Of a stretch of 64,000 nt of DNA, positions 49,064 through 61,452 are shown in pieces. Source of the DNA: Lytechinus variegatus. Its lineage: Eukaryota; Echinodermata; Echinoidea; Temnopleuroida; Toxopneustidae. The position numbers and the translations under genes are program-made. Numbering within the stretch: the first letter of the stretch is position 1; the number at the start of each line of letters is the position of its first letter. The stretch is from assembly GCF_018143015.1 (NCBI RefSeq), contig NC_054743.1, forward strand, positions 28,430,934-28,494,933, read 5' to 3'. The notes under the pieces were generated by a model. It saw nothing but the letters and a program-made list of their open reading frames with translations. It was not told where the DNA came from and searched no databases.

Positions 49064-52000
49064 AACTACTACTGCTACTACTACTACAACTACTACTGCT
49101 ACTACTACTACAACTACTACTGCTACTACTACTATATCTGAATAGATATGATGGTGAGTGTGTGGGGGCAGGGGAGGGGGGTCTCAAGTTCATTGATACA
49201 CTGATTAGGAATAGGACTGAGGGAAGAAAACCTTTAACAAAGGGTAAGGATTCTTTTCCCCAACTTTTTAGCAGTCAAAAGACATTTTATTGAGTTAAAT
49301 AATATAAAAATATTCACAAGTAAACATTATTACACACTCATTGAATGAACTCAAACAATAAAAGTTCACATTTCTCTCAAGTAAATAAAGAATGAAGTGA
49401 CATCCATTTAGTATCAAATTTTGTAAAAAAAAACGAAAACAAAAATAGAACTAATATATCTCTCATCTTCATAATAATAATGATAATATATAATAATGTG
49501 ACTTATAAAGCGCCAAATCCACTCTGGAGAGTGCTCAAGGCACATGAAGAGCTAAGAGTTAAATAAAAAAGTTTTTAGAAATATTTGAAAGTCTCGACAG
49601 AGGTACATTTTTTATGTCTTCAGGGAGGCTATTCCACAAAGTGGGACATGCATATCTAAACACAGGTTTTTTTTTTTACCGTTCAACTTTTGAAGAAATA
49701 AATGTGTGTTAAATAGGCCTATACATACAAAACAATTCAATGCGTCATTTCTTTTCTCACCGAAACCAACGATGATATTGTTCTAAATTAACTTGACGTG
49801 TGCCTGAGAACATTCATTTATTCATTTTTTTGTTTCCTTCCAAATTTCTTTACTTAATTTACATTTATTAAAAGGGCACTATATGTTCCAACTCCTTATT
49901 AAAAACAACAATTTTTTAAAACAATCTTCATCTTTATTCTGTATTAAGAAATAATATTCTTTTTAGTATTTTATACTGATAATAATAAACAAATGTCTGC
50001 AGTAAAACGTAATAACATGATATGGTATTTTTAAAATTTTTATATTATCACGAGGGTCATGTAAATATCGATCCCATTTTGAATATATTAAACATGTTAA
50101 ATGAACACATTTTGTTTTTACAAGCAAATTTTTATAGATATATTGACATTCTTTTCGGTCATGTACTAATATTTTTATATGTAAAGGTATCAAAGGAATT
50201 TCTATATCTTTCACAATTTTCGACATTTACTCGATATTGACCCTTTATTGTTTGACTTATAGAAAATTATGACAAATAATTTACTTAAAAACAATTTTTC
50301 GTTTACATTAATCATGAATAAGTAAATGCCCTTTTCATCAATCAAGTCATTAATAAATCTAATGCTCTATCTAAGCCACAATTGAAAAAATCCAAACGTA
50401 TTCCCAATTTGAATAGAATTGTTTCTCCACAAACATGACAAAGGATAGGTATAAGCCAACTATTTTTTCTCGCTGGTATAATACAAAAACTTAGCATAAA
50501 ATACATTTTTCCGAGATGAATTTACAACTTCATGAGAAAATGACAGAAAATTTTCATCCCCAAATTCTATTACAAATGGCTTTGATTAAAATAACTTCAT
50601 TAAATGAAAGACGTCATTACACCTTCCTAAAAATCATTCTCCGAATCCATTTTAACTTTAACATGTTTAATGACATATTGAAAAAAAAAATATCTGGCAT
50701 CTTAAGACCGCCTTCTTTATAATCACCAACAACCTGTTTTCTTTAATTTTATCTGGCTTGTTCTTCCATATGAGATTAAAGAACTAAGCTTGTATGGTTT
50801 TCAATAACTTAGTAAAAGGAGATGGAATTGACATAGATAAATGATTAAATTGTGGAGGTAATAATGATTTCACTACTGTAATTCTACCGAAAACAGTGAT
50901 ATTTCGAATAATACATGAAATCATCTATGACGTCTTATTTTGTCAAAAATTCTATAATAATTAGTTTTGGGTATTTCATCAGTAAGAACATGAAAGTCTG
51001 TACCAAGTTACCCCAAAAATAATTGTGCACAAAATAACCTAGCCTTCCATCTAATCACATATCTTGTTCACTTTTTGAAGCACCTATCCGAATCGATTGT
51101 TTGATATGGATGGTTGGTTGGGCTTATTTATTTATGTGAATGGTTGGTTATTAATATGGATTGCTGGTTGAACTTAATTACATTGTCGGATGGGATAGAA
51201 TATTCTGATTGAAGTTAGAGAAAGGAGATCGCAATCAAGTATGAATATTCATATTATGGGCGGTCCCACATTTGCAAGTTATAGTCGAGTTTCCACTATC
51301 TATAAATAATGATTATTTATATATAAATAATGGTTATTTGTGTACAAATGGCAAACTGTAAAAATTGTTGATCATTCATAAGTAATGGGATAGTGAAACA
51401 AAATTGTAATTGATAAATAATAAAGCACGATTAATTTTAATTATTTATAGATACTGAGATAGATGTCTCATTATTTAACAAATAATGGTTATTTATAAAT
51501 ACTTGAAAACTCGAACATTATTTATAAATAATGGCCAACTATTAAAAATTATTTGTGAATAAAGAAGTGTAAAATGTTATCATTAATAAATAATGATTAT
51601 TTATAAATATTGAGAATAATGGCGCACTCGAAAATTTTTATTTATGAATAATGAGGTAGACGTTTTCATTATTTAACAAATAATTATTATTTATGAATAA
51701 TGCGAAACTCGACAAACTTATTTATAAATAATAGAAAACCAAAAATCATTATTTATAAAAAAATTGAAAATTGAATCGAAATTATGTATAAATAAAGAAG
51801 CATGCAATGTCATTATTTATAAATATGGAAAAAGGAATTGCAATTATTTATAAATAATGAAGCATGTAATGTCATTATTTATGAATAATGAAAAACCAAA
51901 AAACACTATTTATAAATAATGAAAAACAAATAATAATTATTTATAAATAATGGAATGTCGAACTACTATTATTTACAAATAACGAAGTATGACTTATGAT

Positions 52001-55000
52001 TATATATAAATAATTAGAAATGTTATTTTATATAATAGAATACTTATTTACAAATAAAATGAAAATCATATATAAACAATTGTTATTACTTAATAATATA
52101 ACGAATAACTGTTCTATATAATATTGGTACAAACGGCACCTCATAGAAAAAGCTGCCTGCTGACCCATCCATAAGAATGTGCCACATATAAAGAGTGACA
52201 TTGTAAGAAAGTATAGAGTTTGAGCTTTTTGATGATGTAAATGTTATTTGTGCCCAAAACACAAAATTTTGCACAATTTGCAAGAGAAAAAAAGAGGAAG
52301 AATTTTTTTGAGGCATCTTTCCATGCCTGAGATTCACTTATGTATCAAAATATTTTATTCAAAAGACATAATCAGTATAAAAGAGTAATATTTACTCTTT
52401 CATATGCTACAAAAATAATCAATATTACTCAAGAAGAAAGTGGTTAAATTCTTTTAGAAAGAAAGTCTCACAATTCACGAGATTTTGCAGGGACATGAAT
52501 TCAGCCACGAGATGATAAATTTTGCTTATTTGCTCATTAACACAGGGGCTTGGAGACTGACTGACTTTAAGCTTTTATGGATTTAAAGAAATGAAGTTTT
52601 TAAATTGATATTCATGTTTCTTTTCAGCTAGTAATTCCTATGGCATATGAAATTAATAACATAAAATGTATTATAAATCCGAATATGAATACACTTAATC
52701 TCATATCCATTAGAGATAAAGAGTAGAGAAGTAGAAGAGGTCGTGATTAGAAGGAATTCTAACAAGAAATCACGATAACAATGTAACTTGCATTTTCAGA
52801 TTGATTTCATTCAAGGCCATTAGATTCAGAAATTGATCCCTTATGAATATTTGTGTGTGCGCCATTTGATTTTGGAAATCAATTGATCAAACAGGATCAA
52901 CCTACCACCGTTGCACTGATCCAATAGTGTAGTGGGAATAATTCAAGTTTTCCAAGTAATGGATAGCCACTCGGCATCCCTATCGGGAAGTATGATAAAG
53001 TAATTCGAGGGCAACCATAAATAGGTGGATACAGAATACAAAAGAGCAAGATACATAATTCAAAACCTTTATTACAAACGATTATCTGAGGATGAGTGCG
53101 TCAAAGGCTACTTGAAAATTGACCTTGGAGGACACATCTTGTCACTGTTTGATTTATGATAACATTAAGTGCCAGCGTTAATGTGTTTGCATTATTGGGC
53201 AAACTATTGGTCATTTCGTAAAGAAATGCATCTATTGGTGCTCTGTGGGCTTAATTCAGCATGTCCATGATGATGTCAATGGTTCCATTTCCTCCACTAT
53301 TGAAAATAATGGGAAAGAAGTGTATTGTTAAGATCATTTGCGCGTAAATGTTTCGAGGGGGAGGGGGAGGTATCGTTCACTCGCTCCCCTCAGAGGTTTC
53401 ACGACCAAGAGAAAATAAATTAAGGAGAAAGAAAAACAAAACGAGACTAAAATGATTGATATAAATCATTTTCTTGAAAATTTGCTCAGAAAAATGCGCT
53501 AATGTTAACCAAGATAGACAGAGAGGAGGAGAGACAGAGAGAGAGAGAGACAGAGAGAGAGAGAGAGAAAACAGGGGCGTAACAGGGGTCGGAGGCCGGG
53601 GGGTACGTGGGCATGAGCCACTAATTTCCCGGTCATAATATGGTTAGAACAGGATTTTTTTTTTATTTTGCCCGAGCACTAGGGCGAAGTTAAATACGTG
53701 ACAAGTAAAAAGAAATGGGGGCACGGTATGGCGTGGGCGGCGAAAATGTGCTTAATAAAAGTCCCGAACGAGCGAAGCGGGCGAGATAAAAAAAAATCAT
53801 CTTTTATCTAACGTGAGATTGAATTTGACATGGTACTCAGAAAATTAAATTATATTTTACACATTCCTGTCATTTCATTTCCTTTTCTTTTATCTTTTCT
53901 TGTTTGTTTTCGGGGCCACTGCTATGCGGATCAGGTCCGGGGCAATGGCGGCACTATGATTTTTAACCTAGGCTAGGGGAGGCAAAGAACATGTGGGCGG
54001 GGCACACAAATAATTTGCCTATTTCACAAAATCGAGCGAGAAGCGCGAGCTATTATTTTTTTTAAGGTAGACCCTACTAACTTGAAAAGGGACATGTTAA
54101 GGACTAGTTGTTTCCATTGGGTCGTAAAGATGATATCTCACCAAATAAATAATGCGAGCACGGAGCGCGAGCTGAGAATTGTGATATCCTGAGATGATTA
54201 CTGGAGGTTCTAAGCACTTTTTGTAACCATGAACTGGATGACTATCTGATCAACTAATTGATGTGAGCGCGTAGCGCGAGCTAATTTTTTTAAAATGAAA
54301 ATTATGAATACACAGAATGTGTATCTCGCTAAAAACGAATAATGAAAACTCTAATCGTGAGAAGCATATTGACTTGAACATTGGATTTTGAAGTCACAAG
54401 TGAAGAAATAGTTTCTTTATCTCAGTCAACAGTTACTGCGAAAATATAAATTTTAAATAATGACCTGAACGATTTATGGTTGGGAGCTAACAGCGAATGG
54501 ATGAGAACATTTTCAAAATTTAAAGAACGAAAAAGCTGTTTTGGAGCAATTTGCAGCTTTAGTCATGTTAGATGGATGCTTATGATAAAATTTACTATAC
54601 ATTTCTTTTTTTTTCTTCAAAATTTTGGGGAGGGGGCCAGCTCACTGGGGAAAATGCCCCCGTGCCTCTACCTTGGTGCCGCCACTCGTCTGGAGTGGAG
54701 CCCCCGGAACCTCGTTTTTAAAGATTAAAGATCTGGCCACTTTTTATCAAATCGCAGGTACATATTACACAACACATTAACTTCAACGCAGTTGTGGATA
54801 TTAAACGAAACTTATTTTGAGGCTAAACAACATAGCAAATGTGGTAAAATTTGTAAAGGGGCCAGCGAGCGAAGCGAGCTAGAAAAATTTGGCCTTTTAA
54901 AATGATTTTGAAATTGAATTCTAATTATGTAATAACATAGCTCTGGAAATTTAGCCAAAGTACTCAATAAAAGGCTTTTTAAGGTAAATCTAGCCAGTGC

Positions 55001-56901
55001 AAAGTTTTACTTTGGTTAAGACATAGGGGATATAACTAGCCTTGGCTAAGAGGTTTTTTTTTGTCCTGATTGCAAGCATTATTGCATAAAATTTAACAAG
55101 CTTATGATCGACCTTTCTTCTCGTTCTTTATATTTTCCAATCCTCGGCAGCCCGGTCGTGTTCTTAAGTTCTTTTTTCTTTCTCCATTATCTTCAGATTC
55201 AGATTTTACAATTCAGCTTTTGGCTCTACCTTCATTTCCCGTTTTTTTTTGCCTCTTTCTCCCATTTTCCCGCCATTTTTGCCCGTGCCTAACCCTATCT
55301 TTTGATTTTATCTGTCTATCGCTTGCTAAGTATGCTAATGTGTTAGTATTCTAGGATATTTTGTATTTCCTCACATGTTATTCTTTCCTTCGTTTTCCCG
55401 CTTTCCTTCCGTTTTCCCTATTCATGTTCTTTCTTTCCCTTTTCCTTATTCTCTTTCCATTTTTCCCTTTCCTCTTTTTCTTTCTTTCCCTTTCTCCCTT
55501 TTCTCTTTTTTATATATATATATATATGAAATCCCGGTAAAATCTGCCAGGGAGGGGGGCAGCTTGCCCACCTTCCCCCCGCCTGTTACGCCACTGATGG
55601 GGGAGGGAGAGAAGGAAGTGCTATAAATTATATTCATGCTTTTAAAGTGAACGTCATGAATATTTGGACTTTAATCAGGCATATGCATGAAAGTATTAAA
55701 AAATCGACTAGACTTTGATTGTTTGCGAAGGTTCTTTTTTACAGGTTTGTTTCAGAAGCTTAAGACTCGGATTATCAGAGATTAATGAAATACAAAGCTG
55801 ATAGATATTGTAGAAAATCAATACATTTATGAAAATAGTGGTAAAATCATGAACATGCGTTAGTAATAAACTCGCAGTCAAGAAATGAGACCAAAAAAAA
55901 TCACTTTTTGAACAAAACATAAGGATAGTCATTTTAGGTGTGGTATTTTTTTTAATGATGGATATATAAGAAATATCTCCTTTTCAGATCAGTCTTTCAA
56001 TCAGTCATAATGTCAAGGACACATGAGTGGCTAATAGGGCAGACTTTTATTTAATCCATGCTTCACTATTATGCTTTCATCAAATGAATACATTTGAGCA
56101 CTAGCATGAAGAAATACCTTGTACCCATTATGCAAACTGAGCATTACCAGATATATGGAAATACAAAATAGCTCTCTAAATTTTGTTTTGCTTTAACTTC
56201 AGGACGAAACAATCAGAGCATTCTACTACAACATCTCCTTGATAACTATGGACCAATCACAGTGCGACCGGTGCGTGACATCAGCCGACCTACGAATGTA
56301 ACCTTCCGAATCATTCCGGTCGAGCTCATCAAGTTTGTAAGTAATGTACTTGTACTTGCGCACATGTTATCGTCAAGGTGAAAATGAAAACAAGTCATGC
56401 ATGAATATTTGGAATAGAATATTAAGAATGAGAATTATACATGGAGATATTGCGCTCGTGTGTGTGTGTGTTCCTGTGCGTACGTTGTGTATGTGTAAGG
56501 GTGTGACGTATGTACATGTGTAAAGATACAAGCTAATGAAAAAAAATCTCTGACTTTTACTCTATTTTATTTTAGAATAGTATTCAACTTTGTCAAGTTG
56601 ACAAACTGCGAATAACATCAGGTGTGTTGTTGTCATTACCCAAAGTTTTCATCATTTTCAAGTGCTTTAAATTTTTTTAAATCCAATACCTCCATACATG
56701 ATAGATATTTTTTTTAAATTAATGTGTCAAGCTATCCATCATCCCACGTATTGATCTATTCACACAAATAAAAACAATATTGTTAGTTGTACCCTACACT
56801 TTTGAGAGGAGATGAATTTTGTTGTTTTAAATAAAATGATCTCTTCTTATCGACAGGGAGAGGAGAATCAACAGGTTGAACTATCATTGGATGTGCGGAT
56901 G
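48372..56901 (+). CDS. Nicotinic receptor-like subunit gene B, 5' part (continues past window)
   Basis: Tandem paralogue of gene A. Exons seen: 48372-48435, 56203-56336 and 56857-56901, with the same lengths and phases as in A. The visible 81 residues differ from A at scattered positions such as SDVSRP/RDISRP and SFRLLP/TFRIIP, and exon 3 reads GEENQQVELSLDVRM. Substitutions without frame damage suggest an expressed gene. Exon 4 onward must lie beyond the LTR retrotransposon that starts at 57,673. Confidence 0.88.
49028..49134. repeat. (CTA)n microsatellite with CAA/CTG interruptions
   Basis: Third CTA array in the window, with a regular higher-order pattern (CAACTACTACTGCTACTACT repeated). 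Intron 1 of receptor B. Confidence 0.9.
49467..49670 (-). pseudogene. 5'-truncated LINE 3' end
   Basis: On the minus strand it reads FRYACPTLWNSLPEDIKNVP, then LSRLSNISKNFFI and a stop, followed by TTGAGCACTCTCCAGAGTGG, GGCGCTTTATAAGTC and an ATT-rich tail. This is the C-terminal signature of L2/CR1-type ORF2 with its tail. Confidence 0.75.
51290..52085. repeat. Array of TTATTTATAAATAA palindromes
   Basis: About 800 bp in which ATTATTTATAAATAAT or close variants recur some 20 times at irregular 25-60-base spacing, with AATGAAAAAC or GAAGCATGTAATG spacers. Intron 1 of receptor B; the A intron has no equivalent. Confidence 0.85.
52800..53170 (+). promoter_or_regulatory. Gene B copy of the conserved intron 1 block
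   Basis: Paralogous to 25,968-26,350; see that entry. It is followed in both copies by GTGTTTGCATTAT and TTGGTCATTTC words. Confidence 0.4.
53572..55596. mobile_element. hAT-like composite element in receptor B intron 1
   Basis: The left terminus CAGGGGCGTAACAGG and right terminus CCTGTTACGCCACTG match as hAT-type inverted ends (CAGTGGCGTAACAGG). Inside, GAGCGAAGCGAGC-like words recur near 53,764, 54,035, 54,156, 54,265 and 54,866. A second pair of hAT-like ends (GGCGGCAC near 53,947 and GTGCCGCC near 54,677) suggests nesting. No target duplication was found and no transposase ORF. Absent from the A intron. Confidence 0.6.
56203..56336 (+). CDS. Receptor B exon 2
   Basis: It encodes RNNQSILLQHLLDNYGPITV, then RPVRDISRPTNVTFRIIPVELIKF. 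The acceptor is TTAACTTCAG and the donor is TTT|GTAAGT. Confidence 0.92.
56857..56901 (+). CDS. Receptor B exon 3 (45 nt)
   Basis: It encodes GEENQQVELSLDVRM. The loop D Trp position is Asp in this copy. The acceptor is TATCGACAG and the donor is ATG|GTAAGT. Confidence 0.9.
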
Positions 56902-56954
56902 GTAAGTTTATACTTTCTAGACAAATATGCAAATAAGATGTACTTTATTTTTAG

Positions 56955-57660
56955 TTTGATTTGATTTATTTATTTACCAACAGTATTCACATGTTTACAG
57001 GATATAAAACAAATTGCATAACAGTTACACATGTATAAAAATACAATGGTAAATGGGACCAGAAAATAGCACAAGTGCTAATCGAGCCTGGCCCCACAAA
57101 TATTACAAAATACACTTTTAAGAAGGAAAAACAAAACAAAACAAAAAATTAAATCACAATATATTCCTTGTAAAGGGTTATCATAAACATTTTTGAAGTA
57201 TCTTAACTGTATTAATTATCTACAGTAGACTTACACGTTGATGGTGTGAATTTATGAAGACAAATAACTTTTTAGAGGATTCCTAAAACTTTTTCTTGAT
57301 TTCTTCAATTTGATTTCGACTGGTACTTTATTCCAGAAATTACTACCTAGAAAAGAAAGTGAAAATTGGCCTTGAGTTGTTTTTAGTTTTGGAAGATTTA
57401 CTTGTTGGCCTTTCTTCTGTCTAGTAGGATAATTGTGCTCAATTAGGTTACAATAATCTGCTAAGGAGTGAGGTAGGTTTTTATTACGCAGATCATACAT
57501 GAAGGTACATACTGATAGATTATGCAAATCATAAACATTAAGAATTTTTAAATCTTCAAATAAAGGGCAAGAATGAGCTTGCCAGTGACTAAAGGTAATT
57601 GCTCGCACTGCCATTTTTTGGGAAAGATATATACAATTCAGGCTGTTCTTGTATAAACTT
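56955..57660 (-). pseudogene. 5'-truncated LINE fragment (ORF2 C-terminus)
   Basis: A 120-residue open stretch (57,614-57,252) includes ITFSHWQAHSCPLFEDLKIL, NVYDLHNLSVCTFMYDLRNK, NYPTRQ and GSNFWNKVP, a typical LINE ORF2 C-terminal block. The 3' tail (AATAAATAAATC, minus strand) ends near 56,957, 56 bases after receptor B exon 3. Confidence 0.75.
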
Positions 57661-57672
57661 GAGTATATAACC

Positions 57673-58562
57673 TGTTACGATACTGCAACAAATAACAATC
57701 AAAATTTTATTTAAATTTCCTTTTTTTTTATTACAGGAAATAATTATACATAAATAAAATAAATAATGATCTTACATAAATCTCTTGAAGTGTCCGATGT
57801 AAAATCCCGAAGTGATGATACTATATCCAAGTAATAATCCAAATGATAAAATCCCAGTTGACTGGCGAAAATTCACAATGATGGCGATGATGAAACTGAT
57901 GTTGAAGTCCGATGAATAATAAGAGTCACTGCAACGAGTTGAAATGTCCGTGAAGACGATGTTGATGATGATTAACAGTCAATTTCAGCAATCCATGGGT
58001 TGAAGCGTGTTCTTTGAACAGGTTGATGATGTTGATGATCTCGATGAGAACTGATAATTTCTCTCTCAAAATAACTGCAAACAGTTCATTGATGCATAAA
58101 CTGCTCTGATCTGATCTGGTGAAGTGATCTCATATGATGTGATGTGATCTCCTGCTCTCATATGATGTGATGATCATCTTGAAAAATCTGCAGCTTTATA
58201 CTAATTACAAGTGTTCTAGATCATTCTCAAATTTCAACTAATCTACAAGCTTCTAGAATTCACTCTTCTGGAAGCTTCTTTATTTCTAAAACATTCTTGA
58301 ATGACCTCATTGAAATCAAGAGTGTCAATAACATAGCTAAGCCTATTGTTCCTAATCTCTATTCAGAAATAACAATACAACTCCTTGGCCTTTTAAATAG
58401 GCAAGGCCTGCATAATAAAAAGACATCTGGAACGTTCTTACAAACATGCTGTGGCATGTACTTGATCATTCTAGGCTACTTTTAAAGAGGAAATAACTAA
58501 TAGATTAATGTAACTGCTTTCATAATATTCTTCTACAATTATTCTTATATATATATATAACA
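57673..58562 (-). repeat. 3' LTR, 890 bp
   Basis: On the minus strand it begins TGTTATATATATATATAAG after the polypurine tract and ends GTTGCAGTATCGTAACA, the usual TG...CA ends. It contains many GATGATGTTGATGATG-like words. Confidence 0.9.
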
Positions 58563-58577
58563 CCTCCCCCACCGGGG
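58563..58577 (-). other. Polypurine tract of the LTR element
   Basis: CCGGTGGGGGAGG on the minus strand directly precedes the 3' LTR, the expected primer for plus-strand cDNA synthesis. Confidence 0.75.
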
Positions 58578-58773
58578 AAAAGAAAGCTTTACCGTAGTAA
58601 AGGTTTCTTTAAGATTACTTTTTTCTTTTAACTGTTCAAAGTCATCTTGATAAATCATTTACAGTTATCGTGTACAAAGATATAGTACATAACGAACATG
58701 TTAAAATAAATGAACATCAAAGATATTTTCTTCAAATGAAACACTTGGTCAAAATCATGAATAATTTCACTTT

Positions 58774-61452
58774 TTATACTCTTGACAGAGCATCAGCAAT
58801 TACATTATTCTTTCCCTTTATGTGTACAATTTTCAAAGAGAATGGTTGGAGCATTAGGCTCCATCTGTACAGTCTTTGATTCTTTGTTTTGAATTTCTCC
58901 AAAAACACAAGAGGATTGTGGTCTGTATAGACTGTAATCTCTCCATTGGTTAGATACACCTCAAACTGCTGAAGGGCTAGTACGAGACTCAGGGCCTCTT
59001 TTTCAATAGTTGAGTACTTCTTCTGAAATCGATTTAGTTTCTTAGAGAAGTAGCACACTGGTTTTTCGATGCCTTCTTCATCTTCTTGGAGCAATACTGC
59101 TCCTACTCCAACATCACAAGCATCAATAGCTACTTTGAATGGCTTTGTGAAGTTTGGAGCTTCCAAAATAGGTTCATTCACCAAAATGGCCTTTAATTTC
59201 TCAAATGATCTTTGACATTCGTCAGACCAAACATACTTCACTTTTGCCTTCAGCAGGTTTGTCAGAGGACTAACCACAGTACTGAAATTTGGAACAAATT
59301 TCCTGTAGAAGCCGCTCATACCTAAGAATCTGAGCAATTCTTTCTTAGTTGTGGGAATTGGGAAGTCTAAGATAGCTTGTATCTTGGCTTCTCTTGGTAG
59401 CACTTGCCCTTGAACCACATGACCAAGATATGTGACCTTTGCCTTGGCAAATTCACTTTTCATCAGATTCACTACTAGATTGGCTTTGTCCAGCCTGTCA
59501 AACAGTGCTCGCAAATGATTCAGATGATCATTCCAAGTATCACTGTATACTAGGATGTCGTCAATGTATACGACACAATTGTCAAGTCCGGCAATCACTT
59601 GATTTGTCAACCTTTGGAAGGTTGCTTGTGCATTTTTCATTCCAAAAGGCATGACTTTGCATTGAAACAAGCCTTCAGGTGTAACAAAGGCTGATATCTC
59701 TTTGGCTCGGTCAGTCAGTGGCACTTGCCAATATCCTTTAAGCAAGTCTATCTTTGTGATATAGGCAGAATTTCCAACCCTATCAATACAATCTTCTAAC
59801 CTAGGAATTGGATACGAGTCAGTCTTAGTTACTGCATTTACCTTTCGGTAATCAATGCAAAATCTCTGAGAGCCGTCTGGCTTTGGAACCATTGCAATGG
59901 GAGAACTCCAACTACTCTGACTCGGTTCGATTATGTCATTATCTAACATAAACTGTATTTCCTTATTCACCATTTCCAACTTGCTTGGATTGAGCCTATA
60001 AGGATTCTGTTTGATAGGTCTTACATCACCTACGTCTACATCATGTACAGTTAAAGGTGTACGACCTGGTTTGTCTTTACATACATTCTCATATTCTCTT
60101 AACAGGCCAGATATATCATTTCTTTGATCTTCAGGCAGGTGTTTTAATGCCTCATCCATGTTTCCTAACATCTCTGAGTTAGACAACTTTACACCACATG
60201 GTTCGTTCTTAGATACATCTGTATAAGACAATTCATTATCTGTCTTTCCATAACATTCTTCTTCATGTACATCTACATGTTTTTCTTCTTCTTTAACCTG
60301 TGTTGTACCTATTGGCTGACTAGCCTCTCGCTCAAAGTATTCTTTTAACATGTTTACATGACAAACTCTTTGAGACTTTCTTCGATCAGGGGTACTGATC
60401 ACATAGTTGATATCATTCAATTTCTTTTTGACTATGTAGGGACCACTAAACCTAGCTTTCGAGGGCTCACCTTGCAAAGGCAACAACACTAACACTTTGT
60501 CTCCAGGCTTGAAACTTCGCTCTTTTGCATTTTTGTCAGCGTGAGCTTTCATTTTTCCCTGCGACTCTTTCAAGTGTTCCTTAGCCACATCACAAGCTTT
60601 TGAGAGCCTTTCTCTAAACTTTGACACATAGTCTAGAAGGTTTACATCATCATCCTGAACCATAAACCTCTCTTTGATAAGCTTTAGAGGACCCCTAACC
60701 TCATGACCATAGACCAATTCAAATGGACTGAAACCTGTGGACTCATTTGGGGAATCCCTAGTTGCAAACAGTAGGAATGAGATCCCTTTATCCCAGTCAT
60801 CGGGATAGTCTTCACAGTAAGCCCTAATCATGGTCTTCAAAGTCTGATGATAGCGTTCTAACGCTCCTTGGGACTGTGGGTGATAAGCAGAGGACTTGAT
60901 CTGCTTTATTCCCAACTCCTTCATAACTTGCTGAAATATTCCTGACATGAAATTTGACCCTTGATCAGATTGAATTTCCTTCGGCAGACCGTACCTAGTG
61001 AAAAACTGCACTAACGCCTGCACCACTGTCTTTGCAGTGATACTTCTCAAAGGTATCGCCTCTGGAAACCGTGTAGACAAGTCCATAATCGTCAGGAGAA
61101 ATCTGTGACCCGACCTCGTTCTGGGTAAGGGTCCGACACAATCAACAAGAACCCTAGTAAAAGGTTCATCAAATGCAAGAATGGGTATCAATGGAGCAGG
61201 CTTGATAGAAGGCTGTGCCTTACCAATAATCTGACATGTGTGACATGTCTTACAGAAATGCACAACATCTTTGTGCATCTTAGGCCAATAGAAATGCCTC
61301 ATAATTCTATCTTCTGTCTTCCGAATACCGACATGACCTGCCATAGGTAACTCATGAGCCATTTTCAGAATATCTGTGCGGTAACAAGGAGGAACTACAA
61401 CCTGGTAAATTATACACCAATCTTCATCAGCTGGTCTCCGGGAGGTCTCCAT
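58774..61452 (-). CDS. pol: Gmr1-type Pol: integrase, reverse transcriptase, RNase H
   Basis: 892 residues from the first ATG. An HHCC zinc finger is at about 33-73. The integrase core has D104 (LVDCVGP), D163 (SDQGSNF) and E199 (LERYHQ), a DD35E spacing. A GPY-type module (FSGPYIVKKKLND) is at 335-347. The RT has YITKIDLLKGYWQ, MPFGMKNAQATFQ and YIDD (629-632). RNase H has VAIDACDVGVGAV and YSTIEKEALSL, ending in IADALSR. It overlaps the end of gag by 43 bases in the -1 frame. The first residues continue a block begun in the gag frame, so the join needs -1 recoding or is a single-base mutation. Confidence 0.95.
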   Translation of the reverse strand: METSRRPADEDWCIIYQVVVPPCYRTDILKMAHELPMAGHVGIRKTEDRIMRHFYWPKMHKDVVHFCKTCHTCQIIGKAQPSIKPAPLIPILAFDEPFTRVLVDCVGPLPRTRSGHRFLLTIMDLSTRFPEAIPLRSITAKTVVQALVQFFTRYGLPKEIQSDQGSNFMSGIFQQVMKELGIKQIKSSAYHPQSQGALERYHQTLKTMIRAYCEDYPDDWDKGISFLLFATRDSPNESTGFSPFELVYGHEVRGPLKLIKERFMVQDDDVNLLDYVSKFRERLSKACDVAKEHLKESQGKMKAHADKNAKERSFKPGDKVLVLLPLQGEPSKARFSGPYIVKKKLNDINYVISTPDRRKSQRVCHVNMLKEYFEREASQPIGTTQVKEEEKHVDVHEEECYGKTDNELSYTDVSKNEPCGVKLSNSEMLGNMDEALKHLPEDQRNDISGLLREYENVCKDKPGRTPLTVHDVDVGDVRPIKQNPYRLNPSKLEMVNKEIQFMLDNDIIEPSQSSWSSPIAMVPKPDGSQRFCIDYRKVNAVTKTDSYPIPRLEDCIDRVGNSAYITKIDLLKGYWQVPLTDRAKEISAFVTPEGLFQCKVMPFGMKNAQATFQRLTNQVIAGLDNCVVYIDDILVYSDTWNDHLNHLRALFDRLDKANLVVNLMKSEFAKAKVTYLGHVVQGQVLPREAKIQAILDFPIPTTKKELLRFLGMSGFYRKFVPNFSTVVSPLTNLLKAKVKYVWSDECQRSFEKLKAILVNEPILEAPNFTKPFKVAIDACDVGVGAVLLQEDEEGIEKPVCYFSKKLNRFQKKYSTIEKEALSLVLALQQFEVYLTNGEITVYTDHNPLVFLEKFKTKNQRLYRWSLMLQPFSLKIVHIKGKNNVIADALSRV

